Origin: Mesostigma viride
Lineage: Eukaryota > Streptophyta > Mesostigmatophyceae > Mesostigmatales > Mesostigmataceae
Assembly (NCBI GenBank): GCA_009746045.1
Contig: RPFO01000213.1
Coordinates: 11,261,593-11,325,592, forward strand
Direction: 5' to 3'
Length of the DNA stretch: 64,000 nucleotides
Shown here: positions 41,991 to 53,259 of the stretch, piece by piece
Numbering within the stretch: position 1 is the first letter of the stretch
Layout of the letters: each line of letters begins with the position of its first letter
The notes under the pieces: model-generated
The model's database searches: none
Seen by the model: the letters and a program-made list of their open reading frames with translations, nothing else
Told to the model about the DNA's origin: nothing
Program-made: the position numbers and the translations under genes

Positions 41991-43032
41991 TTTGGAAGAA
42001 GATGATGGACAAGGCCAAGTGGGCCCAGGTCATAGAGGACAACGAGCCCCCCGGGGAAGCGCCCGCGTGTGCAATCCCGTGGGAGGCACGCCAGACAGCT
42101 CCCCTAGGGCAGCGTGCGGCTGTCTAGATAGATGTTGTAGTTAGAATGCTGTTAGATCGATGTAGTATGTAGCTGATGTAGATAGATTATACCGGTAGGA
42201 CTGTTTGCACCCATCCATGGATCCATCCATCGGGGTTAATGCTCCGTGACTCCCCAACGGGAGCACGAGTCTTATTAATTAATTAAATAATAGGCACACA
42301 TGTACATGGCTAAATAATGCTCGTGAATCAGCTGGTATATAGTGCCTGTAGGAGGCGTACATGTACATGGCCACGGTCTATCTGTTCTACACTACTATAC
42401 TGCTGTATTCCCCTAAGCTGCATGGGGCGTCTGGAGTCGCTGGGGCCGCGGGGGTCGAGCATTCCAGGGCTTGTGGCCGCCCCCTTCCAGTACACCGGCT
42501 GCCCCGCCTTGGTCTCCGGAGCTGGAGGTAGGTCGGCCATATAGCTCCCGTACGTCGCCGTTGTTGCTGCGCCAGGCAGGGTCAAGTCGTCGTCAAGGGT
42601 GAAGTGAGTCTTCTCGAGCTGCTTGCGGCGTCTGAAAAAAGAAATCTTGTCCGCCGGTGAGAAGGAGCGGGGGCGCCCCTGCCTTACCCCGCGCGCGGGG
42701 GAGGCGGTGGGCGACCAGCTCGATCTCACCATTAATTAAGGCCCATGCGTGCAAGGATTTTGCTCTCAAACGCACGCGTAAGCTTCTCGGAATTCTCACC
42801 TTCCTCCATGTCGAAGTTCTTGGACGATGACGTTGAGGCTGCGCTTGGCGAGCTCGGCCTCCTCGCGGAGGTCAAGCGTCTGCCGCTGGAGCTGGGCTGC
42901 GACGACGGAGGTCAGTGGTGGAGGTGGTGTGCTGATTAAGCATGTCCGCCCAGGTCGGGATGGGAGGAGCATTGCCGGCCAGGCCAGCAGGGGCTGGCTT
43001 GGCGGCAATGTCCTTCACCGCCGGGTTGGCAA

Positions 43033-44512
43033 ATACGTGTACGGGGTATAGTACGCGGACCTAAAATACGCGTATTATACGCGGGGGGTGTAAAATACGC
43101 GGCGGTAAAATACACGACAGTTTTTGTGGTCCAATTGTCAGTCACCCAATTAGCACGCTCCTTGATGATGGTCATGCAGTTATTGCAACTGAAATTTGGT
43201 GTATATGCGTATTTATTAACATCTTCCATTTATGCCCTGCAATCCTATCTGATTATGATTTGTTAAATGCAGGGGGGAGCAGGCTGCAACGGGAATTGTA
43301 AGGAATCAATTAATTAATTAATTGTAAGGAAAGCCATCCACTATATAGTGCATGAGAGGACATAAGACACAACAACTAAGGACCTTGCTCTCAAGGATCC
43401 CACAACAAGCTCCATACACATACACACACATTCATTATTGACAAAATGCACAGCAGCAGAGGATATAAGACACGAGGACCTTGCTCTCCTTCTTCTTCAC
43501 TAGAAGCTCGCCACGTACCCAACAACTTCCGAGAAGGAGGGGTGACGTGCCCTCCTTTGTACTGGATCATGCCGGCCACCATCTGCTTGAAAGAGGCGCT
43601 CATCTCAGCCGCATTGAAGCAATGCCGTTCTCGATAAAAAATTCGGCAGCCAGCAGCTGGACACCTCTCTCGTCGACGGGAACCAGCCATTTGGTGATGC
43701 TCAGCTGGCCTTTGTTGGGAACCTACGACAAGTCAGCCGGGGCAGCCCCTCCCATCTCCGCCATTGCCCTGTTCAAATTGTGATGCTTCTTGGCGTCTGA
43801 CTTCTGCAACTTGTTGTTAGCAATCCTGAGTCTGAAACCTGCTCCGGATATTCGGTGGAATTTTGTCGCAGGGTAACATCCCTTCCCCTGCGATTCCGGC
43901 AAAGTGTGCACGGACTCGGAATACGCTGATTGCCCCCGCCCCGGCCCGTATGAGAACTTGTTGCAAAATGAGCAGAACTTATTCGACACAAACTGCGTTT
44001 TGTTACTAACAGCATCTGTGACTGCTTCTTTCTTCTCGAGAACGAAATCCCATTCAGGCCCTTTCTTCTTCATGGCTGCAAATCGAAAATGGCTGCACAC
44101 TGTCGCACAGTCGCACTGGCCTCGTCGTCGCTGTATTGCATTACACCGTCAGTAGCACAGCTGGCATCAATTGCTGGCACACTGTTATCACTACATTATG
44201 TACCTGGTCGATCCTATAGCCATGTCTCCTACCGGCCAAACATTTTGCAAGGCTTGCGCTTTATATGAAAAGAACTGTACGCATCTACTTCTATAGTAGT
44301 AAAAATCTCAAATGTGCAGTGAACGCGCCGCGCCCATGCAGAACCTGGGCACCGCGCCAGTACCCGCTGCCCGCTGTTACCCCCGAAAAATTCTAAGTCC
44401 AAACCGCGTAGTCTGAAGTAAAGTACTTACGCGTATAATACGCGGAGGCCTAAAATATGCGTTATCCCGCATTTTTTCGCATCTGTACGGCGTATACTGA
44501 CCAACCCGGCTT
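43033..44512 (-). mobile_element. Possible hAT-like DNA transposon inside ORF1
   Basis: The element ends carry GGGTTGG at 43033-43039 and CCAACCC at 44500-44506. Flanking ACCGCC is found on both sides (43027-43032 and 44513-44518). CGCGTATTATACGCGG-like palindromes lie near both ends (about 43070 and 44432). Minus-strand frames 44100-43723 and 43690-43391 may be a broken transposase. The superfamily is a guess from the possible BED-type finger and the N-terminal layout. The target duplication is imperfectly defined (6 bp exact, 8 bp with one mismatch). Confidence 0.5.
43391..44100 (-). pseudogene. Possible BED-finger transposase remnant
   Basis: The frame 44100-43723 encodes MKKKGPEWDFVLEKKEAVTD and a Cys pair FCSFCNKFSYGPG that could begin a BED-type zinc finger. 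The frame 43690-43391 may continue it. No DDE-type catalytic region was recognised. Confidence 0.35.
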
Positions 44513-45407
44513 TACCGCCTGTGCGGTGAGGCCTGCTGTGGTGTTCTGCAGGACCTCGATAGCGATGGCATCAACATTTCCTTAAGACGCTGGTCGATGT
44601 CGCGTAGCTGGGCGGTGATGGAGTCGGTGGATCGAGGCGGAGGGGGGGGGGGGGGTGGAGGCGAGGAGGGTGGCGGTGGCGGTGGGGATGGTGGGGAGCT
44701 CAGCAGCCAGCGTGCGGCCCACAGCTGCCACATCTGCAGCAATGGGCGTCACGTGCTGTGAGAGGGCGTCGTGGAGGTGGTGGAGGAAGGTGGATTCGGT
44801 AATAATGGGGGCGGGGTGCAGGTCTGCAGGAGGTCCTCGGCTGAGCGCTTAATGAGGGTAAAGAGAGCTGCGAGCTGAAGGTTGGGGCGAGACTCAGCCG
44901 GCCAGGTTGGTCGAAGAAGGAGCGTCAGATACGCGGTGGGAAAACCGGCTGTCAGCTCAGTTGCGGAAAAAAGTGGGTTTTGGAGTTGAGTTGCTGGCAC
45001 AGGGCCAGCAGCGAGGCGCGTGACCCGTAAAACACGAGCTCCAGTATCTTGATGGGTGGCATATCGAACTGAAAGGCAGGCCTGTTGACGTCGAAGGTGG
45101 TATAAAGAGCCGATCAACGTCAAAATCACGCTCAGACCAGCCAGGTTCGCCTGGGCAACTGCGCTTTGGGTCAGGCGATGCAGAGGGCGAGGAAAGCCCG
45201 GGAGGTATCTGGGCGACCACCAGTGCGCGACTAATGACTATAGTGTCACCACTGCCTTCCGGCCCTGATGGCGAAGCTGCAGCCGGAGGTGCAGACGTAT
45301 TTTCATTGCCGAGCGCAGCCGTCAGGCTGCGTTGCGTCGATGGGCGTTTGCTCATCGTATATTGCGTAATAGCGTCGCAAAATTATATCAGCATGTGCGT
45401 CTTAGAA

Positions 45408-47316
45408 TTAAGGGGACTCGCACGTCCAAAAGCCTGAAAAACTGACTTTAATGAATTTCAGTTCCAATGCACTCGGGAACCATCTAGTGATGATTGAGTA
45501 CCATAAATATGATGTTTGGACATTCATGCCACCACTTGTTGGGGGTACTACGCCCAACCACGCACCGGTGGCGAGCTAAAAATAGAAAAAGACGCTATTT
45601 ATGAGATATTTTGCCCAAGACAGACCACTTATCCAAATGACCTGCCCATACATTTCTGCAAAGTTCCCCCACTTTTTTAATTAAAAGCTGGGCTATTTAC
45701 ATGGCCAAAATGGTCACATTTGTTTGAGTTATTAATTTTCCCGCAAAATGGGTACTTTTTTGAGCCAAAAAAAATAAATCAAATCATTAACACATCAGAT
45801 TGGGTCATCCATACATTTTAAATTCCACTGAGTGGGGGGAAACACAACCCCAAAGTTTGAGCTCATTCTGACAAGCGTAGCTCAAGTTATTGATTTTCCT
45901 GTGATGCCACCTGGGTAGACGCTAAAAGAGAATTGAGCTAGTGCTGAGCCAAAATGACATCTGTTTTGCTACCCTAGACACCCAAAAACATGCCCACTTT
46001 GATCACGGAGTGTGAGGAGGATGTCCGGAGCGTCATACGCCCCACCCCTCCATCGTCACAGCCAGCCTTGTGAGTCTACAAGGCTGGTAGGACGACACGC
46101 CTGAGCAGCATATGTCATGCCTATCTCAGGCTAATAATGTGTGATTTTGTGCCAACAACCAAGTTGTTCCACCCAACAACACATTAAAAACCCTCTTCCA
46201 AAATGCCCAACAAGCCGGACATGTGGAGGACCACACACGCAGTATATAAAGAGAAAATAAGCTGACTTTTTATCCAGCCAACCTGTGGCTAGCTGCTCTG
46301 GTTAGCATGACAAAGGCTATCATTTACTCAGTGGGAAAGGTGAAGAGACCATTGGAACAACCTACCTGACGCATGTGCCACCAAAGCATTGTGTCCCGCA
46401 AAATGCACACTGCCTCCTTTCTAACAAGCACGAGCCACTTTCTTTAGGAGACTGGTGCCAGCTCGTCAGTGTCTGGGGAAAATGATGCCGCTGCTTAGGA
46501 AGACCGCGTGAATTTCCTCGAACACAACTGTCTATAAAGCAAAAGAAATTTCAGAGAAGCATGGAAATAAAAGCATTACACCTTCCCGACAGGTTGTGGG
46601 CCACGCGCTGCAGCAAGCCAGCCACGTCACCGACGAACTTGCTAAAAAACATCCAGGAATCCAGCGATGCAGCGCCAGGACCCGCAACTTCATGGCTGCA
46701 TCTGGCCGGAAAGAAGGCAAAAAGCTTACGCTCAACGAGCTAAGAAAGCAGGAAAGCGCTATCTTAGAACGTTTAATACAAGAACGTACCATAACGGGCA
46801 TTTATTCGTGCCCAGGCGCACAAGAAAGGCCACCCTTTCATGGAGAGGTCGGGCGCGCATCGCGCAGGCCTAATGTTATCTTACCGCAAAATGACGGGAA
46901 AGGTAAAGATAGCAGCGGGAATTTTTACGGCTTTAGAAACATCATTAAACTAGCTTCCATTAGGACCATCAAAACTGGCAACAATCGACAATCACACCTG
47001 CAGGCATCAATTATACTTTATTCATCCCGACAGAAATTCAGGCCGGACCCCCCCTGCCGATGGTAAAGAAAAAGAGCCCGCGACATTATAGATCGCAACT
47101 ATCCCACCATAAATTAGAATCAGTAACTAATTTTCTCCAAGAATCGAGCATTTTTTCTGCTTTCCGCGAGCCAGATTTGTCACGTTTCGTCTAAAAGCAG
47201 TCGCCATGGCCACTTCCGCAAGGGGTGCGCGCACCGTGCACCCACTTTTCATGGTACGGAGGGTACCGCGGAATTTTTTTGGCGCGGAAAATATTCGCCA
47301 CGCCGAGTCCCCTTAA
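45408..47316 (+). mobile_element. 1.9-kb DNA transposon T1 with TTAA duplication
   Basis: Terminal inverted repeats GGGGACTCG at 45412-45420 and CGAGTCCCC at 47304-47312 are perfect, with TTAA on both outer sides (45408-45411 and 47313-47316). The insertion splits a minus-strand half-LINE 5' UTR. The flanks (CTTAGAA and GACGAAGCG) are adjacent in the uninterrupted copy at 37340-37360. A second copy of similar length, in opposite orientation, is at 50826-52710. A TTAA duplication recalls piggyBac, but the other copy has TGAA. Confidence 0.75.
46596..47066 (+). CDS. Hypothetical ORF of transposon T1
   Basis: A 156-codon frame whose N-terminal half is helical and charged (GRKEGKKLTLNELRKQESAI). 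It corresponds to DNA also partly open in T0 (424-822). No known transposase motif is seen. It could be a residue of a transposase gene. Confidence 0.3.
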   Translation: MGHALQQASHVTDELAKKHPGIQRCSARTRNFMAASGRKEGKKLTLNELRKQESAILERLIQERTITGIYSCPGAQERPPFHGEVGRASRRPNVILPQNDGKGKDSSGNFYGFRNIIKLASIRTIKTGNNRQSHLQASIILYSSRQKFRPDPPCRW

Positions 47317-47408
47317 GACGAAGCGATTGTGATATTCACAGCTGAATTCGGTGCTCAAACGTGAAAGTTATGAGCTCCGCCGTCAGCCATGGCTACCTCG
47401 TGGAAACA
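47317..47408 (-). repeat. Half-LINE 5' UTR, distal part
   Basis: The reverse complement matches 37257-37348 with small indels. It is the outer part of the 5' UTR of half-LINE copy 3, displaced by the T1 insertion. Confidence 0.75.
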
Positions 47409-47498
47409 GAGCTGGATGGAATGTTAATGGATGGAATGTGAATGGATTGCACCTATGGCCGGGAAAAATGCCAGGAGAGACCGCTAGGGTCAGGCTCC

Positions 47499-47708
47499 AT
47501 CTAGATCAGTGTGAGCTAGTACGCCGTATTATACGCCGTATTATACGAAATACGCAATACGCCGAGGTTTGGCGTATTGCCGTACTAGAAATTTTGCTAG
47601 TAGTACGCCGTATTATACACGTATAATACACGTATTATACGAAATACGCAATACGCCGAGGTTTTGCCGTATTGCCGTATTGCCGTACTAGCTCACACTG
47701 ATCTAGAT
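47499..47708. mobile_element. 194-bp hAT-type MITE with 8-bp TSD ATCTAGAT
   Basis: Element 47507-47700 has 17-bp perfect terminal inverted repeats CAGTGTGAGCTAGTACG and is flanked on both sides by ATCTAGAT. CAGTG ends and an 8-bp duplication of nTCTAGAn type are the hallmarks of Ac-like hAT elements. The inside is two tandem units of CGCCGTATTATAC, GAAATACGCAATACGCCGAG and CGTATTGCCG. It has no coding capacity. It sits in a LINE 3' UTR. Confidence 0.85.
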
Positions 47709-47709
47709 A

Positions 47710-47822
47710 GACTGAATTGACCGGTAGGATTGCATCCATCCATGCATCCACGATCGCCAGGCGTTCAGACATAGTTGTCTCACTTCATCCATCCAGCGGG
47801 GTACATTAATACTCCGTGGCTC
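47710..47822 (+). repeat. LINE 3' terminus leading into the GAAAT array
   Basis: GGTAGGATTGCATCCATCC and then ACTCCGTGGCTCCCC resemble the LINE-B 3' end at 42195-42255. The hairpin is cut in its right arm by the start of the AAATG repeat. Confidence 0.6.
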
Positions 47823-48259
47823 CCCAAATGTAAATGAAATGACATGACATGACATGACATGACATGACATGAAATGAAATGAAATGAAATGACATGACAT
47901 GAAATGAAATGAAATGAAATGAAATGAAATGAAATGAAATGAAATGAAATGAAATGAAATGAAATGAAATGAAATGAAATGAAATGAAATGAAATGAAAT
48001 GAAATGAAATGAAATGAAATGAAATGAAATGAAATGAAATGAAATGAAATGAAATGAAATGAAATGAAATGAAATGAAATGAAATGAAATGAAATGAAAT
48101 GAAATGAAATGAAATGAAATGAAATGAAATGAAATGAAATGAAATGAAATGAAATGAAATGAAATGAAATGAAATGAAATGAAATGAAATGAAATGAAAT
48201 GAAATGAAATGAAATGAAATGAAATGAAATGAAATGAAATGAAATGAAATGAAATGAAA
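47823..48259. repeat. (GAAAT)n array, segment 1
   Basis: About 87 pentanucleotide units occur here; the first 15 include GACAT variants. Long minus-strand frames of repeated His-Phe-Ile-Ser-Phe are artefacts. Confidence 0.95.
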
Positions 48260-50266
48260 GGCCTCCCTACGTTCACCACACCACTCTAAGTACGGTGTGA
48301 AAATGGAAAACAAAGCACATGTCTCAAGGCGCCGCGCCCCCCTCAAACAAGGGCGGGCACGGTTGCCAGTAGGCACTAGTACCGGCGCACCGCCGGTCCC
48401 TTTTCTCTCTCTAGTCCTAAGTAACAACAAGCACCTAACATGGTGTAGGTGACGTACGGTAGAGCTACGCTACAGGCGGCAGATCGGCCCCCTTTGAGCC
48501 CGCCGCAACATAACTATAAAATGAGCAGATAGCTCAGAAAATAGGTGCTGAAGCTAAGGTCCATTGGAGTGCCTTCCTACCAGAGAAACAAGTTTATTAC
48601 AATAAGTGTGTGCAGGCTTTAACAGTTGAGCCTAGCCACACCCTCAAAATCATTGTACAAGTCATTGTCAAGTTAGGCCAGTCCACCATGCTGGGGCCCA
48701 GCACATGCCCCCTTGGTCCAATCTTGTCCCACATCACCATCTCTGGCCACCCAGGCCGTTTCCAGCCCTGGTGGTAGGAACGCAACCACTTGGAATGCTG
48801 GGCTCTTGTTGGCATGATGATGCCCTCCTTCCCGCCCCCGTGTGGCCGCTACGGTCTCCCGGCGGACGCAGGGCGGAGCCACATGCGTTCCCCTTCCTAG
48901 AGGGGCGCATCCCAGTGCTGCCGCTTTAGGACTTATGCCACCTGGGAACGTCTCCAGCTCACCCAACCACCATCACCAGCCCACCGGCAAAGCCGCTGGG
49001 ATTTCCCGAGGGTAGAGCCACTGCCACTGGCTCCATTACCCCCCATCGTGGTGATAATGATGGCTGCGGACCTCCTAGCGCCAAGGCTCACCATCGCCAT
49101 GGTGTCACGAGCCTTGGCGCAGCCGCAGCCGAGTGGAGCTTTATTATGGTATATAATGCATTTTCTTAAAACAAAGCCGGACCGCACTGCCGGGTTCCAC
49201 ACGCGCCCCCCGCGAGGGGAAAATTTTTTTCCAGGCTTGCCAAGCGCTGTAGAGTTTCTTAACCAGATTTTTTGTAAGTGCGCATGAATACCCACGGTTT
49301 TCCGCAGCTTCCCACCTCTCCCTTATCGCCAAGGGCAGAAGGGGCCTGCTCGCCGGAGCGCCGAGAGGGTACAGAGTGCCTGCCGACCTACCCATGCCGA
49401 CAGGACCCCCCCCCGACCCACGGCAGCCGCTGCCTTTGCTGAAAAACTGGGCAATTATGAAGAGCGCGCTCCTCCCACCAAGATTCGCTCCAGCCCCGCA
49501 TCCTCCCCGAAACTCCCGTCTGGCCACAGGCCGAAAGATCGGGTCCGCTGTCAGGCTCCTGGTAGTTATGGGCTACCCTGGCACCCCACGCTAGCCATCT
49601 CCACGTTTAAGGCAGATTCGCCTCCACCTGTGATTCTTTCCACCGTAGCCGCTGGCCCTGGCCTGTATGGCTCCTTCCCTGACGTTGTCCGACTAAAAAC
49701 GCAGCTTCCCCAGTGTCAGGAAGCTGCTTGCCGCACCCAGGGGTAGAGGGGAATCGTCAGTGGGCCCAGCGCCGGAAATCACACCCTTTTACTCAAATCG
49801 TAGAGCCCCCACCCAACAACCATTACCGTGGCCTGTAACGGTAGGTGGCGATCATAAAGACTTTTATTCCAGGCCTCTCCACGCCCGGAGAGGCCGATGG
49901 CATCGTCTTACATTCAGCGCAGCCGCCATAGCGGCCAGCCGACCTTGCCAGCAAATGCTGGGATCAAGTTGCGAAGCTGCAAAAAGGCCTCCCTACGTTC
50001 ACCACACCACTCTAAGTACGGTGTGAAAATGGAAAACAAAGCACATGTCTCAAGGCGCCGCGCCCCCCTCAAACAAGGGCGGGCACGGTTGCCAGTAGGC
50101 ACTAGTACCGGCGCACCGCCGGTCCCTTTTCTCTCTCTAGTCCTAAGTAACAACAAGCACCTAACATGGTGTAGGTGACGTACGGTAGAGCTACGCTACA
50201 GGCGGCAGATCGGCCCCCTTTGAGCCCGCCGCAACATAACTATAAAATGAGCAGATAGCTCAGAAA
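48257..50266. mobile_element. 2.0-kb element with identical 284-bp direct terminal repeats
   Basis: Bases 48257-48540 and 49983-50266 are identical as far as I can read. The intervening 1,442 bp has no credible ORF. Both outer sides are (GAAAT)n. This is the structure of a short non-autonomous LTR element. No tRNA primer site or polypurine tract is evident, and the TG...CA rule is not clearly met (the minus strand begins near TGAGCTATC). A hairpin GGCCTCTCC-ACGCCC-GGAGAGGCC lies at about 49873-49896. Confidence 0.65.
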
Positions 50267-50825
50267 TGAAATGAAATGAAATGAAATGAAATGAAATGAA
50301 ATGAAATGAAATGAAATGAAATGAAATGAAATGAAATGAAATGAAATGAAATGAAATGAAATGAAATGAAATGAAATGAAATGAAATGAAATGAAATGAA
50401 ATGAAATGAAATGAAATGAAATGAAATGAAATGAAATGAAATGAAATGAAATGAAATGAAATGAAATGAAATGAAATGAAATGAAATGAAATGAAATGAA
50501 ATGAAATGAAATGAAATGAAATGAAATGAAATGAAATGAAATGAAATGAAATGAAATGAAATGAAATGAAATGAAATGAAATGAAATGAAATGAAATGAA
50601 ATGAAATGAAATGAAATGAAATGAAATGAAATGAAATGAAATGAAATGAAATGAAATGAAATGAAATGAAATGAAATGAAATGAAATGAAATGAAATGAA
50701 ATGAAATGAAATGAAATGAAATGAAATGAAATGAAATGAAATGAAATGAAATGAAATGAAATGAAATGAAATGAAATGAAATGAAATGAAATGAAATGAA
50801 ATGAAATGAAATGAAATGAAATGAA
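50260..50825. repeat. (GAAAT)n array, segment 2
   Basis: About 112 nearly perfect units lie between the direct-repeat element and transposon T2. Confidence 0.95.
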
Positions 50826-52714
50826 GGGGACGTGGCGCGCCGAATATTTTCCGCGCCAAAAAATTCGCGGTACCGTCCGTACGGTGTATAATGTGTGCCC
50901 GGACCGCTCAACCCTCGCGGAAGTGGCCATGGCGGCATGCCTGTATGCAAAATTAATCGATATGGCACGTAAACAGCTAGAAAAAATGCTTGAATTTCGC
51001 AGAAGATTAGTTGATGACCTCATTGCGTGGCGGAAAGTTTACGGTTTGCAGTATCGCTAATTTCTCGAACGGCTACGGGCGCGGGGGTCCAGGATATAAT
51101 TTCTCTTGCGGATCATGAAATTTAATGCAGGTTTACGGCAGCTATTGTGAGGCAACGTAGGCTCTAAAGAGCGATTATGAAGCTAACTTAATGGTGTTGT
51201 CGAGTTTGTGCCGAAGCTTCCCGGTTTCTTTTACATTTCCGGCATTCAAGGTAAGAACCTACGCAGGCCTGCGCATGTCGCCTTCGACGTATTCACGGAA
51301 GGCGCACCTTCCTTGTTCGCCTGATCAATGGATGATGTCTTTTATTGTTCGAGCTTGCGTGCCAGTTTATGCATGAAACATTTCCACGCAGGCAGGTGCA
51401 TTAACGTCGGCCTTTCGCCTTTTTTTCGGGCAGTTTCCCTGCAGGAAGCGCTCCATTTCTTTCGGTTGCATCGTCAGATTCCTAGCTATTTCGTACAATT
51501 TCGTGTAGTTTGTGGCTGGCATGCTAAATGCGCCGAGGTCAAGTTGTTGGTAATGTGTTGACATTTGTTTTCCATGATCCTTTGGACGTGACCTTGCTCA
51601 GACGCTTTGTTATGTGCCGGATCTGACACGCCTGTTTTAGAACGACATCCGGCATGTGCCTAGAGGCTAACAAGCTGGCATCAGCTTCTTAGCAAATTGC
51701 CCTATTGGAAAGGAAGGTGAGAGTGGTTCTTTTGCTGGCCATACTGCATGAGTGGCATTGCATTAGATAGGTGTTTCCATTGCTTTCCTTGAGCTATAAC
51801 CATTAAGACTTCCCTGCTATGTGTGCAGCAAGGCAAGCTGGATAGGATGTGAATGCTTGGCATACAACATGTATGATTTGCTGCCAAGTTTGCAGGCTGC
51901 AGTTGCCTCTATTGCTTGGGCAGTCTTTCTAAGGTTTTTACACGTATACTTGCTGAGTTCTTGGCATAAATTTACATGGTAACCTTGGGCTGAGCTTAGT
52001 GTATGCTCTCTTGGTGGGTGCATGTCTAGCGATGGTGTTGCTATGCGCACGCTGGCAAGGCTGGCCATGCTGAGGGCAGGGGAGGGCAGATGAGGTGCCT
52101 AGCCTTTTCTTATGTTGTGTGATCGAGTTGGGCATGTTTTTTGGCTTCTTGGATGGAAAACATGATGCCTAGGTGGCCTTATACACAGAAAAACCTCATT
52201 TAGCGTACGTTCAGGTTTTAGCACGCCAAACGCAATAACTTGAGCCAGACTTGTCGGAATGACCTGGGACTTGGACCACTGCTGTCCCCCTGTTAGCCGG
52301 ATTTTCGCTACATTTTGTTGCCTAATCTGAAGTGTTTATGTCATGTTTATTCCCAATGTCCGGTAAAAAAAGGGTACTTTTGCGGGGAAATTAATAACTG
52401 TTCAAGGTTTTGTCATTTTCATGATGTAAATAGCTCAGCAAGCTACAAACTCAGGGAACTATAGACGCTACATTTTTTTTTGCCAACAAATGAGTGCATG
52501 GGCTGGGGCATACATAGCCCTAATTAGCGTCTTTTTCTATTTATAGCGCTATATTGGCGTATATGTGGGGGTAGTACCCCCAACAAGTGCATGGACAACT
52601 CACTAGAGATGTTATTTAGTGCCCCCAATCATAATTTAGCATGGTGCAACTGAAATTCAAGTGATATTAGCATGGGTCAAGTTTTAAGGTTTTTGGGGTG
52701 CCACCTCCCCTGAA
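50822..52714 (-). mobile_element. 1.9-kb DNA transposon T2 with TGAA duplication
   Basis: Element 50826-52710 begins GGGGACGTGG and ends CCACCTCCCC (9 of 10 terminal positions match). It is flanked by TGAA at 50822-50825 and 52711-52714, inside the (GAAAT)n array. It is inverted relative to T1. Homology is clear near both ends, for example ATATTTTCCGCGCCAAAAAA near 50850 and 47275, and CTTGTTGGGGGTACTAC near 52580 and 45535. An 80-codon frame at 50821-51060 is too short to judge. Confidence 0.75.
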
Positions 52715-52845
52715 ATGAAATGAAATGAAATGAAATGTCAGACATGAAATGAAATGAAATGAAATGAAATGAAATGAAATGAAATGAAATGAAATGAAAT
52801 GAAATGAAATGAAATGAAATGAAATGAAATGAAATGAAATGAAAA
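52711..52845. repeat. (GAAAT)n array, segment 3
   Basis: About 26 units with one interruption (GTCAGACAT near 52737-52745) form the far end of the array. Confidence 0.95.
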
Positions 52846-53254
52846 CATGACTCCGTTGGGAGATTACGCAGCACGCCGTATTCCCTTGCTGATGGGTGGG
52901 GGTGAGCAGAGCCGCGAAACCTAACTAAGCTAATTAGTCTAATAAGCCAATTTACAAAAATCCTGGCTACTCTAAATTCAGCACAAGCGCGCCCCTTCCT
53001 CCTGGGGGGTGGGGGCTTCAATGCGCAAAGGGGCTAGCTGGCGTGTGGGCCTGGACAATGGTCTGCCACCTCTTCTTGTCCCGCATAGCAGTCCACTTGG
53101 TGCACCTAGAGCAGCTGGTGTAGTTTACATCCCGGCTACCCTTGCAGGAAGTAGCCCAGAGTGTATTAAAAGCCATATGCCCCTTCTCTGGGATATGTGC
53201 TACATATACTACCAACGGAGTTATGTTACTAATTGATTAATTAATTAATTAATT
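52846..53254. repeat. Two opposed LINE 3' ends
   Basis: CTCCGTTGGGAG at 52851-52862 is a minus-oriented terminus whose tail is the (GAAAT)n array. CTACCAACGGAG at 53209-53220 is a plus-oriented terminus with one changed stem base and a (TTAA)n tail to 53254. The middle has 3' UTR-like sequence and no gene. Confidence 0.6.
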
Positions 53255-53259
53255 ATCCA

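Larger units (their letters stand above)
39624..42290 (+). mobile_element. LINE-B copy with nested insertion
   Basis: This plus-strand 5'-truncated non-LTR element is interrupted at 39907-41026 by another LINE. It ends with CTCCC-CAAC-GGGAG at 42250-42263, CACGAG and an AATTAATTAA tail. Its 3' region encodes the KEQLVEDMGG segment found also at 34.98 and 54.7 kb. Confidence 0.75.
42330..45355 (-). pseudogene. LINE ORF1 (half-LINE copy 3), split by an element
   Basis: Read on the minus strand, ORF1 starts at 45355 (SKRPSTQRSLTAALGNENTS, very close to the intact copy) and is frameshifted from residue 70 on. It reaches GLTAQAV at 44513, is interrupted by 44512-43033, and resumes with KDIAAKPAPAG down to KAGQPVYWKG near 42460. 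The 3' UTR follows to about 42320. Many indels are present. Confidence 0.75.

Noticed and set aside
48257-50266. Canonical autonomous LTR retrotransposon
   Set aside because: No gag or pol coding, primer-binding site or polypurine tract is found between the direct repeats.
47780-51023. ORFs of repeated His-Phe-Ile-Ser-Phe
   Set aside because: They are reverse-strand reading of (GAAAT)n.
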